NCBI RefSeq assembly: GCF_023053635.1 | Contig: NC_086172.1 | Span: 21,977,501 to 22,041,500, forward strand | Direction: 5' to 3' | Source of the DNA: Elgaria multicarinata webbii | Lineage: Eukaryota; Chordata; Lepidosauria; Squamata; Anguidae | Length of the DNA stretch: 64,000 bases | Shown here: piece after piece, positions 1-9,444 of the stretch | How the letters are laid out: each line of letters opens with the position of its first letter | Position numbering within the stretch: the first letter of the stretch is position 1 | The notes under the pieces: generated by a model | What the model was told of the DNA's origin: nothing | Databases searched by the model: none | The model's input: only the letters and a program-made list of their open reading frames with translations | Translations under genes and position numbers: made by a program

Positions 1-1179
1 AAATGGTTCCTTCAACTAAGACAACGAATCCAGAATGATACCATGGTTGATGGTACTGGAACCTATTGAGAGGTCTAAGAGAGTCCAAAGCTACTCAGCT
101 AAGTACCAAGTGTTCTGAACACTTCGGAGGTAACTTTGAAGTTTCCCATTTACTTTCCCTTTTTTCTGCCCGAATAGTGTTTTATAGGTTTATAAGTTGG
201 TGAACTTCAACATCAGAATTACTCAAAGGGAGTGTTCTCCAATTCCTACAATATTAAGCTTTATCTGATCCCACTGTTTTTACTGTACATTTATATAATT
301 GCTTTTATTGTGCTAATTTTAGGATGAGCTCTATTTTCTATTCTGCAATTATTGCTGCATTTAAAAGCTTTCTCCCCTGTAATTTTTACTCTGAAGAGTT
401 TTCTGCTGATTATGTTGTTTGGTCTTGAATAGTATTGGTAAATATGTTTTATTTTATATCAAAGTTACAGGGGCATCCAGATTTAATATTATTCCCTTGT
501 TTCTGGAATGAAATATAACCTAGCCTTGACTGGGAAACCTGTATGAAACAAAAGCTGGGGGGAGGAAAAAGTGCTGGGTGGGGGAGTTGTTGCTACTCTA
601 CTGCTGTTACTAAATTTCCTGTTGGTTCGGATATAACTTGCCATTGTCCCGTCATAATGGTGTCATGCCGTGCTAAGCCTTCACAATCCCCTTCCTCCAC
701 CACACCTTCTCCTTCCTTCCGAAAAATACATAGAAAATTCAGTGTTGAAATCACTCATAATTTAACCTGTAAGTATAGGAGTTTTTGTACCAATATTCAT
801 AACTAGATATCTACACCTTCTTATTACAACCAATACTTCTTTGTTCACAAGCAGATCCCAACATAATTCCACACCTTAATTCATTTATACACAATACAGA
901 TAGCAAGGAAATAGATGAACAGTGCAAACTTGAGAAAACAATCTCACATTCCCAAGTGCTGATGAGAGAAAGCAGATAGTACAATATCCAACTCGCAAGA
1001 CTAAAATAGGATTTGCAATTTGACATAAAGGCGCTTTTAAAAATCAGATAATCCTTCTGCCCTGTGCTCAGTTCTTGAATTTCCTTTAATCGGGGTTGTG
1101 TGTTCTCTGTGCTTTTAAAAATGTATCCTGTTTCTAAGCCAAGAAATATCAGGTTGGATCCAGACTTCATCATCCTTAT

Positions 1180-1254
1180 GACAGGATGCACTGAGCAGGG
1201 GGTTGGACTCTATGGCCTTGTAGGCCCCTTCCAACTCTGCTATTCTATGATTCA
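1180..1254 (+). mobile_element. CR1 LINE 3' tail fragment
   Basis: The stretch has the CR1 3' end signature: a GAGCAGGGGGTTGGACT block, then GGCCCCTTCCAACTCTGC, then an ATTCTATGATTC terminal microsatellite. The same signature ends the longer CR1 copy at 8222. It is heavily 5'-truncated and has no coding part. Confidence 0.8.
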
Positions 1255-1261
1255 GGCTCAG

Positions 1262-1346
1262 TGAAATAAATGGGGATTAATTTTAACATAACTAACACAT
1301 CCCTTTGATTTCAGTGGGTCTGCTCCAAGCATGACTAAGTCTGGAT
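1262..1346. mobile_element. Degraded palindromic MITE ('CAATGGGGCTTACTTC' family)
   Basis: A weak copy of a roughly 80-bp palindromic repeat. It has a centre of the type CAGTGGGTCTGCTCC, followed by a CATGACTAAGTCTGGAT arm. Clearer copies are at 11716, 16786, 25655, 36093, 40107 and 55133. Confidence 0.45.
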
Positions 1347-1815
1347 CCAACCCATTTAATTTCTGGCATCTGTAGATGTCACACAAATTTAAGATTGAAT
1401 GTAGTTGCTTATTTTGAATAACTTATCCTGCTTAGATGTCATCAAGAGATGCCCAAATCCTTTGATTGAGGTTTGAAACCCTTGTTTCACACCGGTGCAC
1501 ACACAACTTCAATCCAGTTCAAAGATGCTATGTTGCACTATACACAAAGATTGCCAAGGTCTACACAATCTTTGTATACACCAGATTGCCAAAGTATGGA
1601 AAAGACCAGTTCCCCAAATTATCCACTAATGGCAAAGTGTGCACCATTCCACAAGGTGCCCAGATTGCTCTGCTGCAGAGCAAGGTTTAATTTTGTACTT
1701 TATATTTGGGGCAGTTCACATTACATGGTTGAAAATTGTGTGATATCAATGCAACATTTATAAGAACATGAGGGAAGAGCAAATACAAACCCTGAAGCTG
1801 TATTTTACCTCTCTA

Positions 1816-1946
1816 GGGCATGTCTACCCCAGCCCTATATCCCGGGATCGTTCCTGTGCATCCAAATGCCACACAGGGGATCCCGGGAGCAGGCAGGGAT
1901 GATCCCTCCATTTTCCTGGGATAACCCTTAGGTGTAGAAAGGGCCC
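1816..1946. mobile_element. Harbinger-like MITE, short form
   Basis: The left end GGGCATGTCTACCCC faces a right end GGTGTAGAAAGGGCCC. The core contains a CCCGGGATC block, a CACACAGGGGATCCCGGG block and a GCAGGCAGGGATGATCC block. The core is shared with copies at 3869, 26266, 37924, 49066 and 60666. Target duplications are not clear here. Confidence 0.65.
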
Positions 1947-2663
1947 AAGAAACAGCTTTTGAGAATGGAGAGAGGAAATGACCATAGAAGTAACACTGTG
2001 CAGTCTGGATGCAACAAGAGTTGCTGTCATTTAGATGTCTTCTTTTCTAAATAGCCTCAATCTGGAAAAGGGTACTATTTCAACCTATCAGACAGAGTAT
2101 ACAGTTTCCATTAAAAAAGATGATAAACAGAGGCTGATGCGGGAAAAGACAGTGAGAAACTATCCACACAACACATAGTTAGCTGCCACCACTGCTTGAA
2201 TGATAGGGGAGTGGGGGCCTAGACCAGCCAATTTTAGCCATATCAGCTCTCTAAGCAATAGGGTACTGGGGCCCTTCCTGTTCTCCTGTAATTTGGGCAC
2301 CATCTAGTACATGAATAAATAGGAGAAACAACACAGACAAGGAATTGACCAACATCCTTCTCTATGTTTCCATTCTTTGGTAGGAATTTTTACAATCAAT
2401 CCGTTGCATCAACACACTTCGGTAACTTCTGAGTATCTTATAAAGGGAACAAAAAGTTGTTCATGCCCATTTTCTTTAAGTAGTAGTAAATTTACTTTAA
2501 CTTCAGCAGTGAAGCACTTCACTTCTCTGTTGCTCTGCACAGTTACTTCACTAGGAATTAAGATATTTCTTCTCAGCTTTAGACTTAAGCTGAAAAGAAA
2601 AGGTAACTGCTTTCCCACACGCCCTTGTATTAATTAAGGGTAAATACAGAGTTCAAAGAGACC

Positions 2664-2722
2664 CTGCAACCCAACCTGCTGCCCTTCAAATGGGATGGAC
2701 TACAATTCCCAGAATCCCCCAG
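2664..2722. mobile_element. Half copy of palindromic MITE ('CCAACCTGGTGCCCTCC' family)
   Basis: The stretch matches the left half of a foldback repeat whose full copies are at 24771, 44722 and 61524. It has CCAACCTGCTGCCCTTC, then a GGACTACAATTCCCAGAAT block. A right half of the same family lies at 2886-2935, inside the neighbouring foldback element. Confidence 0.55.
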
Positions 2723-2768
2723 GCAGTACTGCCTAATTATTTAAAAGTAATTAATAAATGAAATCAAG

Positions 2769-3217
2769 CAGAAAGTACCCATATGAGAAGTATGGTTTTC
2801 TCACAGTATAGGGGGTGAGTTGGCTCCTTCCCACTCATCCCAGCACGAGGTGCTGATATTGTAGTTGGGTACTGTATTCTTTCCACCTGTTTTGATTCTG
2901 GGAGTTGTAGTCCAACCAGGTTGGGGAAGGCTGCTGTAACCCAACTATCTAAAACAGCAGCGAGCTACTGCATGATCTTGCAGTGTAATTTAACACCAAA
3001 TCACCACAGCTCCATTGCAAACCAGAGAGGTAGGACGGCATCCAGAAGCAGAGAAAACAATGAAGTGTCAGTGCTAGTACACTCAATTCCAGACAGATGG
3101 AAAGAATTCCAGACTGATGGAAACTATAATATCAGCACTTCCAGCCGAGATGGGTGGGAAGCAGCTAACTCACCCCATACTGTGAAAAATCCCTTTTTCT
3201 CATACTCATACTTTCTG
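2769..3217. mobile_element. Foldback DNA element with ~100-bp inverted ends
   Basis: Positions 2769-2870 and 3121-3217 are imperfect inverted repeats of each other. Both begin with CAGAAAGTA read inwards, pass through a CACAGTAT-GGGGTGAGTT block and a TTCCCAC block, and reach GTGCTGATATT. The centre (about 2886-3120) has no recognisable coding sequence. I could not see a convincing target duplication. The superfamily is unknown. Confidence 0.6.
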
Positions 3218-3226
3218 ATTGACTTA

Positions 3227-3298
3227 GAATCATAGAATAGGAGAGTTGGAAGGGACCTACAAGGCCATCGAGCCCAACCCCCTGGCTCAGTGCAGGAC
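3227..3298 (-). mobile_element. CR1 LINE 3' tail fragment
   Basis: The reverse complement shows the CR1 tail: TTGGGCTCGATGGCCTTG, CCCTTCCAACTCTCC, then a CTATTCTATGATTCT end. It is a 5'-truncated remnant, and it abuts the foldback element. Confidence 0.8.
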
Positions 3299-3539
3299 TT
3301 GGTTTATTACTTCCTTTACCTAGAAATAGGTCCAAGATTTATGGTTTCCTATGACATTTTTGCAAATGAACTTTGTAACATGAACAAATCTTGAGCTGAT
3401 ATTCCCCCCTTTACAGGAATAATTAGCATTTTCATAAACACGCGCCCACAGTGGCGGGGGACACCACCTTTCAGAAACTTAACGGGGATGTGGGCAATGC
3501 AGGCTATCCACGAACGCTGGCGAATGAACCCCCAGCCAA

Positions 3540-3802
3540 CAGGATCTACACCAAGCAGTATACGACACTTTGAAAACGGTTTGAAAACTGAATATGCAGT
3601 ATGACCTGGGCCCCAACAGTTGTCACTACTGTTATAAACCATTTTAAAGCAGTAGTGTAGATCCTGCCCTGGGCAGGATCTACACTACTGCTTATAACGG
3701 TTTATAATGGTTATGACAACTGTTCAGGCCCAGAACACATTACATATACAGTTTTCATACCGTTTTAAAAGTGTTATAGCCTGCTTAGTGTAGATCGGCC
3801 CC
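3540..3802. mobile_element. Harbinger-like MITE, near-perfect long hairpin
   Basis: The two halves meet near 3670 in a GATCCTGCCCTGGGCAGGATC palindromic centre. Each arm runs through CTACACTACTGCTTATAA, a GACAACTGTT-GGGCC block and an AAAACGGTTTGAAAAC-like block, to outer ends GATCTACACCAAGCAG and CTGCTTAGTGTAGATC. The family is the same as the 36186-36469 element. Confidence 0.7.
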
Positions 3803-3868
3803 AGGGGTGTGTTTCTTAATAAGGGAGGTTACACAGCCAGTGTACAAACCGACTTGATAGCACACCCT

Positions 3869-4012
3869 GGCCGTTTCTACACCTGCCTTTCCCCCCCAGG
3901 GATCGTCCCGGGATCATGCCTGTGCATCCAAATGCCACACAGGGGATCCCGGGAGCAGGCAGGGACGACCCCCCACTTTGCCTGGGAGAATCCTTAGGTG
4001 TGGAAAGGGCCT
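3869..4012. mobile_element. Harbinger-like MITE, short form
   Basis: The ends are GGCCGTTTCTACACC and GGTGTGGAAAGGGCC. The core is almost identical to the copy at 1816-1946, including the ATGCCACACAGGGGATCCCG stretch. It sits about 110 bp from the CCNYL1 exon 1 splice donor, inside intron 1. Confidence 0.7.
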
Positions 4013-4119
4013 CATTCCCAGTCCCTGAAGTGACACGTGAGGAAACGCTTAACCTTCCTCCTCAGCCCCACCAGCGGCAGCCACGGGGGCAGCCCGCCCG
4101 CCGCAGCCCCCTCACTCAC

Positions 4120-4381
4120 CATCCGGGAACTCGCGGTCGCTAATGTGCTGCAGGTGGGGGCCGCCCCCGCCGGGATCCGAGTCCCCCGACTCCGCCTCAG
4201 TGGCCTCCCGATAAGCGCCCGCCCGCCGCTCGAGCCCTGCGGCCAACGGCCCGGCTCCCACGCCGCCGCCGCCGCCTCCTCCTGCCGCCGCCGCCGCCGC
4301 CGCCCCCAGCGCGGACCCGCGGGCCCGGCCGAGCTTGGGGCTGGCGCCGGGAGAGACGCAGCAGGTGACGGTGTTACCCAT
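4120..4381 (-). CDS. CCNYL1: CCNYL1 (cyclin Y-like 1), first coding exon
   Basis: The exon encodes 87 residues plus one base of codon 88. It starts MGNTVTCCVSPGASPKLGR and ends PHLQHISDREFPD. The MGNT-CCVS-SPKL start and the LQHISDRE motif are diagnostic of the cyclin Y/Y-like family. In this family Gly2 is N-myristoylated and the following Cys pair is lipid-modified. This anchors the cyclin at the plasma membrane, where it activates CDK14/CDK16. The ATG sits in a GCCGCCATGG Kozak context. The exon ends GATG followed by a GTGAGTG donor (phase 1), as in the human gene. The cyclin box exons lie beyond the left edge. Residues about 27-40 are seven Ala followed by seven Gly, encoded by a GCC/GGC-rich tract and unlike the mammalian protein as I recall it. 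CCNYL1 is preferred over CCNY by the PGASPKLGR spacing and by its METTL21A/CREB1 neighbours. Confidence 0.92.
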
Positions 4382-5076
4382 GGCGGCGCGGAGCCGCTGC
4401 CGCCACCGGCACTGAGCCCGAGCCGGGCTATAGAAGGCCGCCGCGGCGACGGCGACACCAGCGTCGCCTCATGGTCACGCCCCCGGCTTCGCCTCACTCG
4501 GCTGCCCACAGAACCGCCCCGCTTGGAAGACCCAAGACTTTCCCAACGGGCCCTGCCGCCGCCGCCGCGCTCTCGCGCTGCTCCCGCCCACCAGCCAATC
4601 GCCGGCCGCGCTCGACGCCCTCACGTGATCCCGGGCAGCGTATCATCCCAGGGCGGAGAGCGGGGGGGGGGGAACAGGCCCGGTGGTGCCACTCGAAGCC
4701 ACGTGACGGGGGCGCGGCCGGAAGCGGAAAGCGCCACGCCCACTAGGCAAGGCGTTAAAACGCACGCACAGTGAGAGGGACTAGTGAGGCTGTGGTTCTC
4801 TACGCGGTCGCGCTCTCGCCTACAAAAAAAATCCTCTGTACTTTGCGGAAAGCCCTTTGCCCCTTCAATTTCACGCTGGATTTTTGGTACCTCCGCCCTT
4901 TCCTATCTCTACGGTCTTCCCACCCCATTGGGTTCGACCCGCCTGTTATCTACATAACCCCGCCCACGGCGCTTTTAGCCCCGCCCACTTCCTATCTGTG
5001 TGGGCAGCTTGCCCGTGGCGGCGCTCCGCGTTCTGGTTCTCACACAACCGCGACGGGAGGGGCGAGTGCGCGCAAC
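4382..5076 (-). promoter_or_regulatory. CCNYL1: CCNYL1 CpG-island promoter and 5'UTR
   Basis: The tract upstream (minus strand) of the CCNYL1 ATG is very GC- and CpG-rich. Visible sites include a CCAAT box at 4595-4599, a palindromic TCACGTGA E-box at 4621-4628, a second CCACGTGAC E-box at 4699-4707, an ETS core CCGGAAG at 4718-4724, and GC boxes (CCCCGCCC) around 4960-4985. No TATA box is evident. CACGTGA sites are the kind bound by USF and MiT/TFE bHLH-ZIP factors; binding here is inferred. The exact start of transcription cannot be placed by eye. Confidence 0.7.
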
Positions 5077-5298
5077 CAGTGGAGGCTGGTGGCTCTGATT
5101 TCGGTGGGGCTGTGAATCCATTTTGAGTTCCAATCCGAATCAGCCAGGATTCTAAAGGAGCCTTTCACACGGCAGAACCCTATCCCCCCAAATGGGTCCC
5201 GTTCCTTGGAGAGCTCCTTTTAAAGTTCTGGCTGCTTCTGACTGAAATCCAGATTGGATTCATAGCCCCACCTGCATCTGAGCCACCAGCCTCTACTG
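5077..5298. mobile_element. Palindromic MITE ('CAGTGGAGGCTGGTGGCT' family, hAT-like ends)
   Basis: The left arm starts CAGTGGAGGCTGGTGGCTC. The right arm is its reverse complement, ending GAGCCACCAGCCTCTACTG. The arms continue through GGTGGGGCTGTGAATCCA, and the whole folds into one hairpin. CAGTGG-type ends suggest the hAT superfamily, but no matching 8-bp flanks were found. It abuts the CCNYL1 CpG island. A related copy lies at 8526-8736. Confidence 0.65.
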
Positions 5299-5626
5299 CT
5301 TGTAAATGCAGCTGCTGTTGCTAAAATGACGGGTGGTTAATACTTGCCTAGGGTGGGGTCATTCCGGCTGAGTTTTCCTGTGAAACCTCCCTGATGGTGA
5401 CAGATTTCTGGATCAGTTGCCGCAGGAAATGAGCAAGAGTAGCAAGAACAATCCTTTTATATTCGGAGGGGGACCAAACAAAAGTTACAAAATTGTGTGC
5501 AAACTTTGTGTTCAGCAGAAATCTTCTAGCAAGAAAACACAAACACACAAAAGGGAGCCAGGGAAAAAGCTGCTAGGTGTAATAGGAGTCTCCCTTGTAT
5601 GTTTTTCTCTTATACCTGCTCTTTGA

Positions 5627-5750
5627 TTTTATTTATTTATCCACATTTATATACCACCTTATTTGCTAAAAAAGAAACCGTTTCCAACCATGTAAAACAA
5701 TATAAACATCAGTGAAAAACAAGAACATTAAAAACATCATAACAACTGCG
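5627..5750 (-). mobile_element. Degraded LINE (L2-like) 3' tail
   Basis: It begins with a TTTATTTATTTAT run followed by CATTTATATACCACCTTA, the reversed form of the L2-type tail seen at 46140 and 47880. After that it decays into AAAACA-rich sequence. Confidence 0.45.
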
Positions 5751-5765
5751 TAATTAGAAGCCTAA

Positions 5766-5852
5766 GGGCACAATCTTATGCATGTTTAGACAGGAAAAAG
5801 TCCAGCCAGCTCCGAGTCCTGGGGCTTTTTTCCTCTAAACATGAAGAGGAGT
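5766..5852. mobile_element. Palindromic MITE ('GCAATCCTATGCATGTTTAGAC' family)
   Basis: The copy contains CAATCTTATGCATGTTTAG, an AGGAAAAAGTCC arm and the opposing GGCTTTTTTCCTCTAAACATG arm. It is a degraded member of the family best seen at 15932-16063 and 23717-23814. Confidence 0.6.
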
Positions 5853-6139
5853 CCTCCCTCATAAATTAAAAAGAAGACGTGGCTTACCATCTGCCCTGAA
5901 ATGGTTTTCATGAACTCAAAACCTTGTACCTTACCTTTGTGTTTTTTGGTATCATTGAGGTTTTGCTTTTTTTATTCTTGTGTGGATTTTTTTTAAAATG
6001 GACCAACATGATTTGTGTTTTTGTCTCCTTAGGAAAATATCAGTGTCAATATAGAGGCCAAGTTACCATCCACCCCCCTTCTCAATATCACCTTTTCACT
6101 CTGCCTTTCCACGTGAGTCATTTATATGTGCTTCCTCAC

Positions 6140-6400
6140 TTATGGTAGTTTGTGGGTGCCTCCTCCTCCTCCCGTTCTTTGCAACCATTGTAGTGTATGT
6201 TTCTAATGAGGAAAATGATATTTCTGTGAATGGTAGCATGAAACCTTTCTGTGCGCAATTCTGCTACACCACAGCACCATTTAGTGGTTGCATAATAGAA
6301 CATATAGAAAGGTAGAGAAAGAAAAAGCTGTGGAAAAAACACGTGTAAAAGAGCCAAAACTTATTGCACAAGTAATTTGGAAGCAGAAGCCACGGGAAAA
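6140..6400. repeat. Unclassified dispersed repeat, copy 1
   Basis: It shares ordered blocks with 10196-10420: TCTTTGCAAC, GATATTTCTGTGAATGG, GCAATTCTGCTACACCACA, TAGTGGTTG and TGGAAGCAGAAGCC. No ends or coding part could be defined. Confidence 0.5.
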
Positions 6401-7170
6401 TAATGGGTTAAAATATTAATGTAGAAAAGCCGTTATTAATTTTTTAAAAATAGTTTATGTAAGTACATACACGTGTTAGCAAATGGGATATGAATGGCTA
6501 AACAAGTCTTGGGCTTTCATATGAATTTCAGATTCCAGTTTTAACAGGATAAGCTCCAGGTTTTGATTATAACCCCCTTTTTAACCCCAAACACCATTTC
6601 CCCGTGCCCAGATTTTAATGTGAAATTTCCTAATGTGTGAACATTTGCCATATTCCCAGGGTTTTATGCCAGGGCTAGCATAATTTACGTGAATCCTGGC
6701 AAAACCTCTTTGGGAAATTCAGCACTGCAAAATTAATCTTAAGTGTGTGTGTTTTTTCATTTCAGAGCTATTTAAACATCCCAGGGTTAAGAAGAATATT
6801 GTCAGGTTTGATCTTTGCTGATGTACTCAAGCATGATCAGGGCTTTATTTCAGCTGCAGTGTAGCCATCTGTTTCATAGCTGGCATTAGGTCCTGCAAGT
6901 TGTATATCACACATGCTTCTTTTTTTTTAGTAGGCACAGGCTGGTTGGACAATGTGTCTGAACACACACAGAATACTTTTCTGTCACCACTCTTTCCAGT
7001 GCTCACATATCTGTTATTAGGGAGCAAACTTTCCAAGATGAAACACAGAACCTCTCTTTTCTACACACAGTACACCACACTTATACTACAATCCTATTCA
7101 TATCTATTCAGAACTTCTGAAGTAATTTACAATGAATTCATCGAAACATACTCCTGGGACACTGTATATA

Positions 7171-7328
7171 GTAGGGCTGCAGAACTTGTGGCCCTCCAGA
7201 TGTTTTAACCTACAACTGCCATCCAACCTGGCCAGCCTAGCCAATGGTGGCCAGCCTAGCCAATGGTGAGGGATCATGGGAGTTGTAGTCAAAAAACATC
7301 TGGAGGGTCACAAGTTGCCCACCCCTGG
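7171..7328. mobile_element. Palindromic MITE ('ACTTGTGGCCCTCCAGATG' family)
   Basis: The left arm ACTTGTGGCCCTCCAGATG faces the right arm CATCTGGAGGGTCACAAGT. The centre carries two tandem copies of a GGCCAGCCTAGCCAATGGT unit at about 7230-7267. A second family member is at 11057-11178. Confidence 0.7.
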
Positions 7329-7517
7329 TGTACAGGATTGCAAGAGGACAAAACAATCTTATGTGTGAAGAAGATTCCATGGTGGAGACAGCACTATTTT
7401 CAAGACCTCCCATCTCGCTGCAAGTTGGCTTGGTGACGTTTTCTTATCTTTTTCTTGTTGCTGTTCTTTCTTTTTTCCTGTCTCCCGCCCCCCTGCCCTA
7501 TTTCAATCTGCAATTAC

Positions 7518-8222
7518 AAGATGGGGGATACTTGGCTCAGCAATACTACAAACGAGAAGGATCTTGGAATTGTTGTAGATTGCAAGCTGAATAGGAGCCA
7601 ACAGGCTGCAAGAAAGGCAAATGCTATTTTGGGCTGCATTAATAGGAGTATAGCTTCCAAATCACGTGAGGTACTGGTTCCTCTCTAATCAGCCCTGGTT
7701 AGGCCTCATCTAGAGTATTGCGTCCAGTTCTGGGCTCCACAATTCAAGAAGGATGCAGACAAGCTGGAGCGTGTTCAGAGGAGGGCAACCGGGATGATCA
7801 GGGGTCTGGAAACAAAGACCTATGAAGAGAGACTGAAAGAACCGGGCATGTTTAGCCCGGAGAAGAGAAGAGTGAGGGGAGACATGAGAGCACTCTTCAA
7901 ATACAAAAAAGGTTGTCGCACAGAGGAGGGCCAGGATCTCTTCTCAATCCTCCCAGAGCGCAGGACACGGAATAACGGGCTCAAGTTAAAGGAAGCCAGA
8001 TTCCGGCTGGACATCAGGAAAAACTTCCTGACTGTTAGAGCAGTACGACAATGGAACCAGTTACCTAGGGAGGTTGTGGGCTCTCCCACACTAGAGGCCT
8101 TCAAGAGGCAGCTGGACAACCATCCGTCAGGTATGCTTTAGGGTGGATTCCTGCATTGAGCAGGGGTTGTACTCGATGGCTTTATAGGCCCCTTCCAACT
8201 CTACTATTCTATGATTCTATGA
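7518..8222 (+). mobile_element. CR1 LINE, 5'-truncated, ORF2 C-terminus and 3' tail
   Basis: The translation follows the end of a CR1 reverse-transcriptase protein. Blocks seen include [59 protein letters not shown] and [20 protein letters not shown]. One stop codon (about 7686) interrupts an otherwise continuous frame to 8141. The copy then runs through the standard 3' tail to an ATTCTATGATTCTATGA terminal microsatellite. 5' truncation and the lack of target duplications are normal for CR1. It is not a host gene. Confidence 0.9.
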
Positions 8223-8525
8223 ATTACCTACGCCAGCCTCAGGGCTGGTATAGTTGAGGGCATTTTGGGGTAGGGTGTCTTAGGATCCTGGCGATTCTTA
8301 GCTTCACCCAGGCATGCCCCATTTCCCGCCATCACCACTGGAACATTGCCAGCAGGATAACTGCACCCATGGGTGTGTGCTTCCCACAGGTGTGGCGGGG
8401 AGGGGGCCTCCATTGTCCTCCTCCCACCAGCAGAGTAGGACTGATAGCTTTTCTATATGAGGCATTTATTGTGCGCTTGTGACTCCTCACTCACTGTAGT
8501 TTGTGGGTGCTTTACATGATATCCA

Positions 8526-8736
8526 GGGGAAGCTGGTGGCTCCAAAATTGGTGGGACAGAGATTCCAGTCTACGTTTTAGTTAGAACCAGCCAGACATCT
8601 AAAGGTGATATCAAAGGTGCTGAATCCTCTCCCTAAAATGTATCCAGCACCTTGGATAGTTCCTTTAGACTTCTGACTGGTTCTAAGTAAAACCCAGAAT
8701 GGAATCTCCTCCCCACAGAAATTGGAGCAACCAGGG
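8526..8736. mobile_element. Palindromic MITE ('GGAGGCTGGTGGCT' family), degraded
   Basis: The left end AGCTGGTGGCTCCAAAATTG and the right end ATTGGAGCAACCAG are inverted. Inner arms share AACCAGCCAGACATCTAAAG with GACTTCTGACTGGTTCTAA. It is related to 5077-5298. Confidence 0.55.
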
Positions 8737-9440
8737 GGACATCTACATGGGCGCTTTACCCCGCAGTAGCTTCGGAGTGGCAGCAGGTGATCTACATGAT
8801 GCGGCCGCCACTCCGAAGGGAGCCAGCGGCAAAGCCCCAGAGCTCTGCCCTAAAAAAGTCGGGGACTTACCCAACTTTTTTAGCTCGGAACCAGGCTTCA
8901 CACACCTGTGGAGGCTTTTTAAGAAAGGAAATAAAGCTAGCAAAGGGACAACGAAGTAACCTGCCCTCTCCCCAGGCCTGGGGCTCCTCCCCTGCTGTCG
9001 CCTGGCTGTTACCTGGTATTCCAGCCCGCAGCTCAGCATCAACATGGCGACGGGTACAAGAGCAGCAGCCGCGGAGGGCGGTTGGTGGAAGTAGCGGGGA
9101 GCGGTCCAGCCCGTTCCTGGCGGTGTTTTTTCTCTCTCCCCCGCTGAAGTCCAGGCCAGCCAGGCGCGAGGTCTCTCTCGCCCTCCCTTCCTTTCCGAAT
9201 GGGCTTTTCCCTCCTTCATGGGAAAGGAGAAGAGCTCATTCCGGCTGGCTTGCCCAGTCCCAGGCGCGGTGGTGGGCAGTAGGCCGAGAAGAGGGGGCAC
9301 GGATGCTCCCAGGCGCCTCAGGTGGGGGGGCGCAGTGGCGCCTGTAAACCCGCAACTGCACTCCTTTCCATATAGACGCTGGGACGGAGCGTCAACGCAG
9401 CTGCGCCCTACTGCTTATAACAGTGTACTGACAACTGTTG
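8735..9440. other. CpG-rich tract of unclear nature
   Basis: The sequence is strikingly GC/CpG-rich from about 8960 to 9400. It starts with GGGGGACATCTACATGGGCG, which resembles a Harbinger-type terminus. It ends in sequence (9405-9440) matching the CTACTGCTTATAA and ACTGACAACTGTTGGGG blocks of the 36186 element. Overlapping open frames on both strands have no recognisable protein and are probably a by-product of the base composition. It could be a long DNA-transposon derivative or a separate CpG-island promoter. Confidence 0.4.
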
Positions 9441-9444
9441 GGGC

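Larger units (their letters stand above)
1..4119 (-). other. CCNYL1: CCNYL1 intron 1 (partial, 3' part outside window)
   Basis: This stretch lies downstream, on the minus strand, of the CCNYL1 exon 1 splice donor, so it is read as the start of intron 1. No second CCNYL1 exon was recognised in it. It holds CR1 tails, MITEs and a foldback element (listed separately). The part from 1 to about 1140 is AT-rich with no feature I can name. An unclassified stretch at about 1440-1700 has short internal inverted repeats and resembles no gene. Confidence 0.7.
5299..8525. other. Intergenic, mixed unique and repeat sequence
   Basis: No gene was recognised here. The named repeats inside are listed separately. 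The rest is AT-rich sequence with no supported feature. Confidence 0.6.

Noticed and set aside
4037-4774. 245-codon plus-strand frame and a 165-codon minus-strand frame over the CCNYL1 promoter and exon
   Set aside because: They are antisense or alternate-frame shadows of a CpG island. High GC removes stop codons. Only the MGNT frame matches a known protein and has a splice donor.
7794-8141. 115-codon frame [16 protein letters not shown] as a possible host gene
   Set aside because: It is the conserved C-terminus of CR1 ORF2 followed by the CR1 tail; collinear copies occur at 25733 and 13617.
8743-9347. 185-codon frames on both strands
   Set aside because: Both fall in a CpG-rich tract and read Arg/Ser/Pro-rich sequence without any family match, as expected from base composition.
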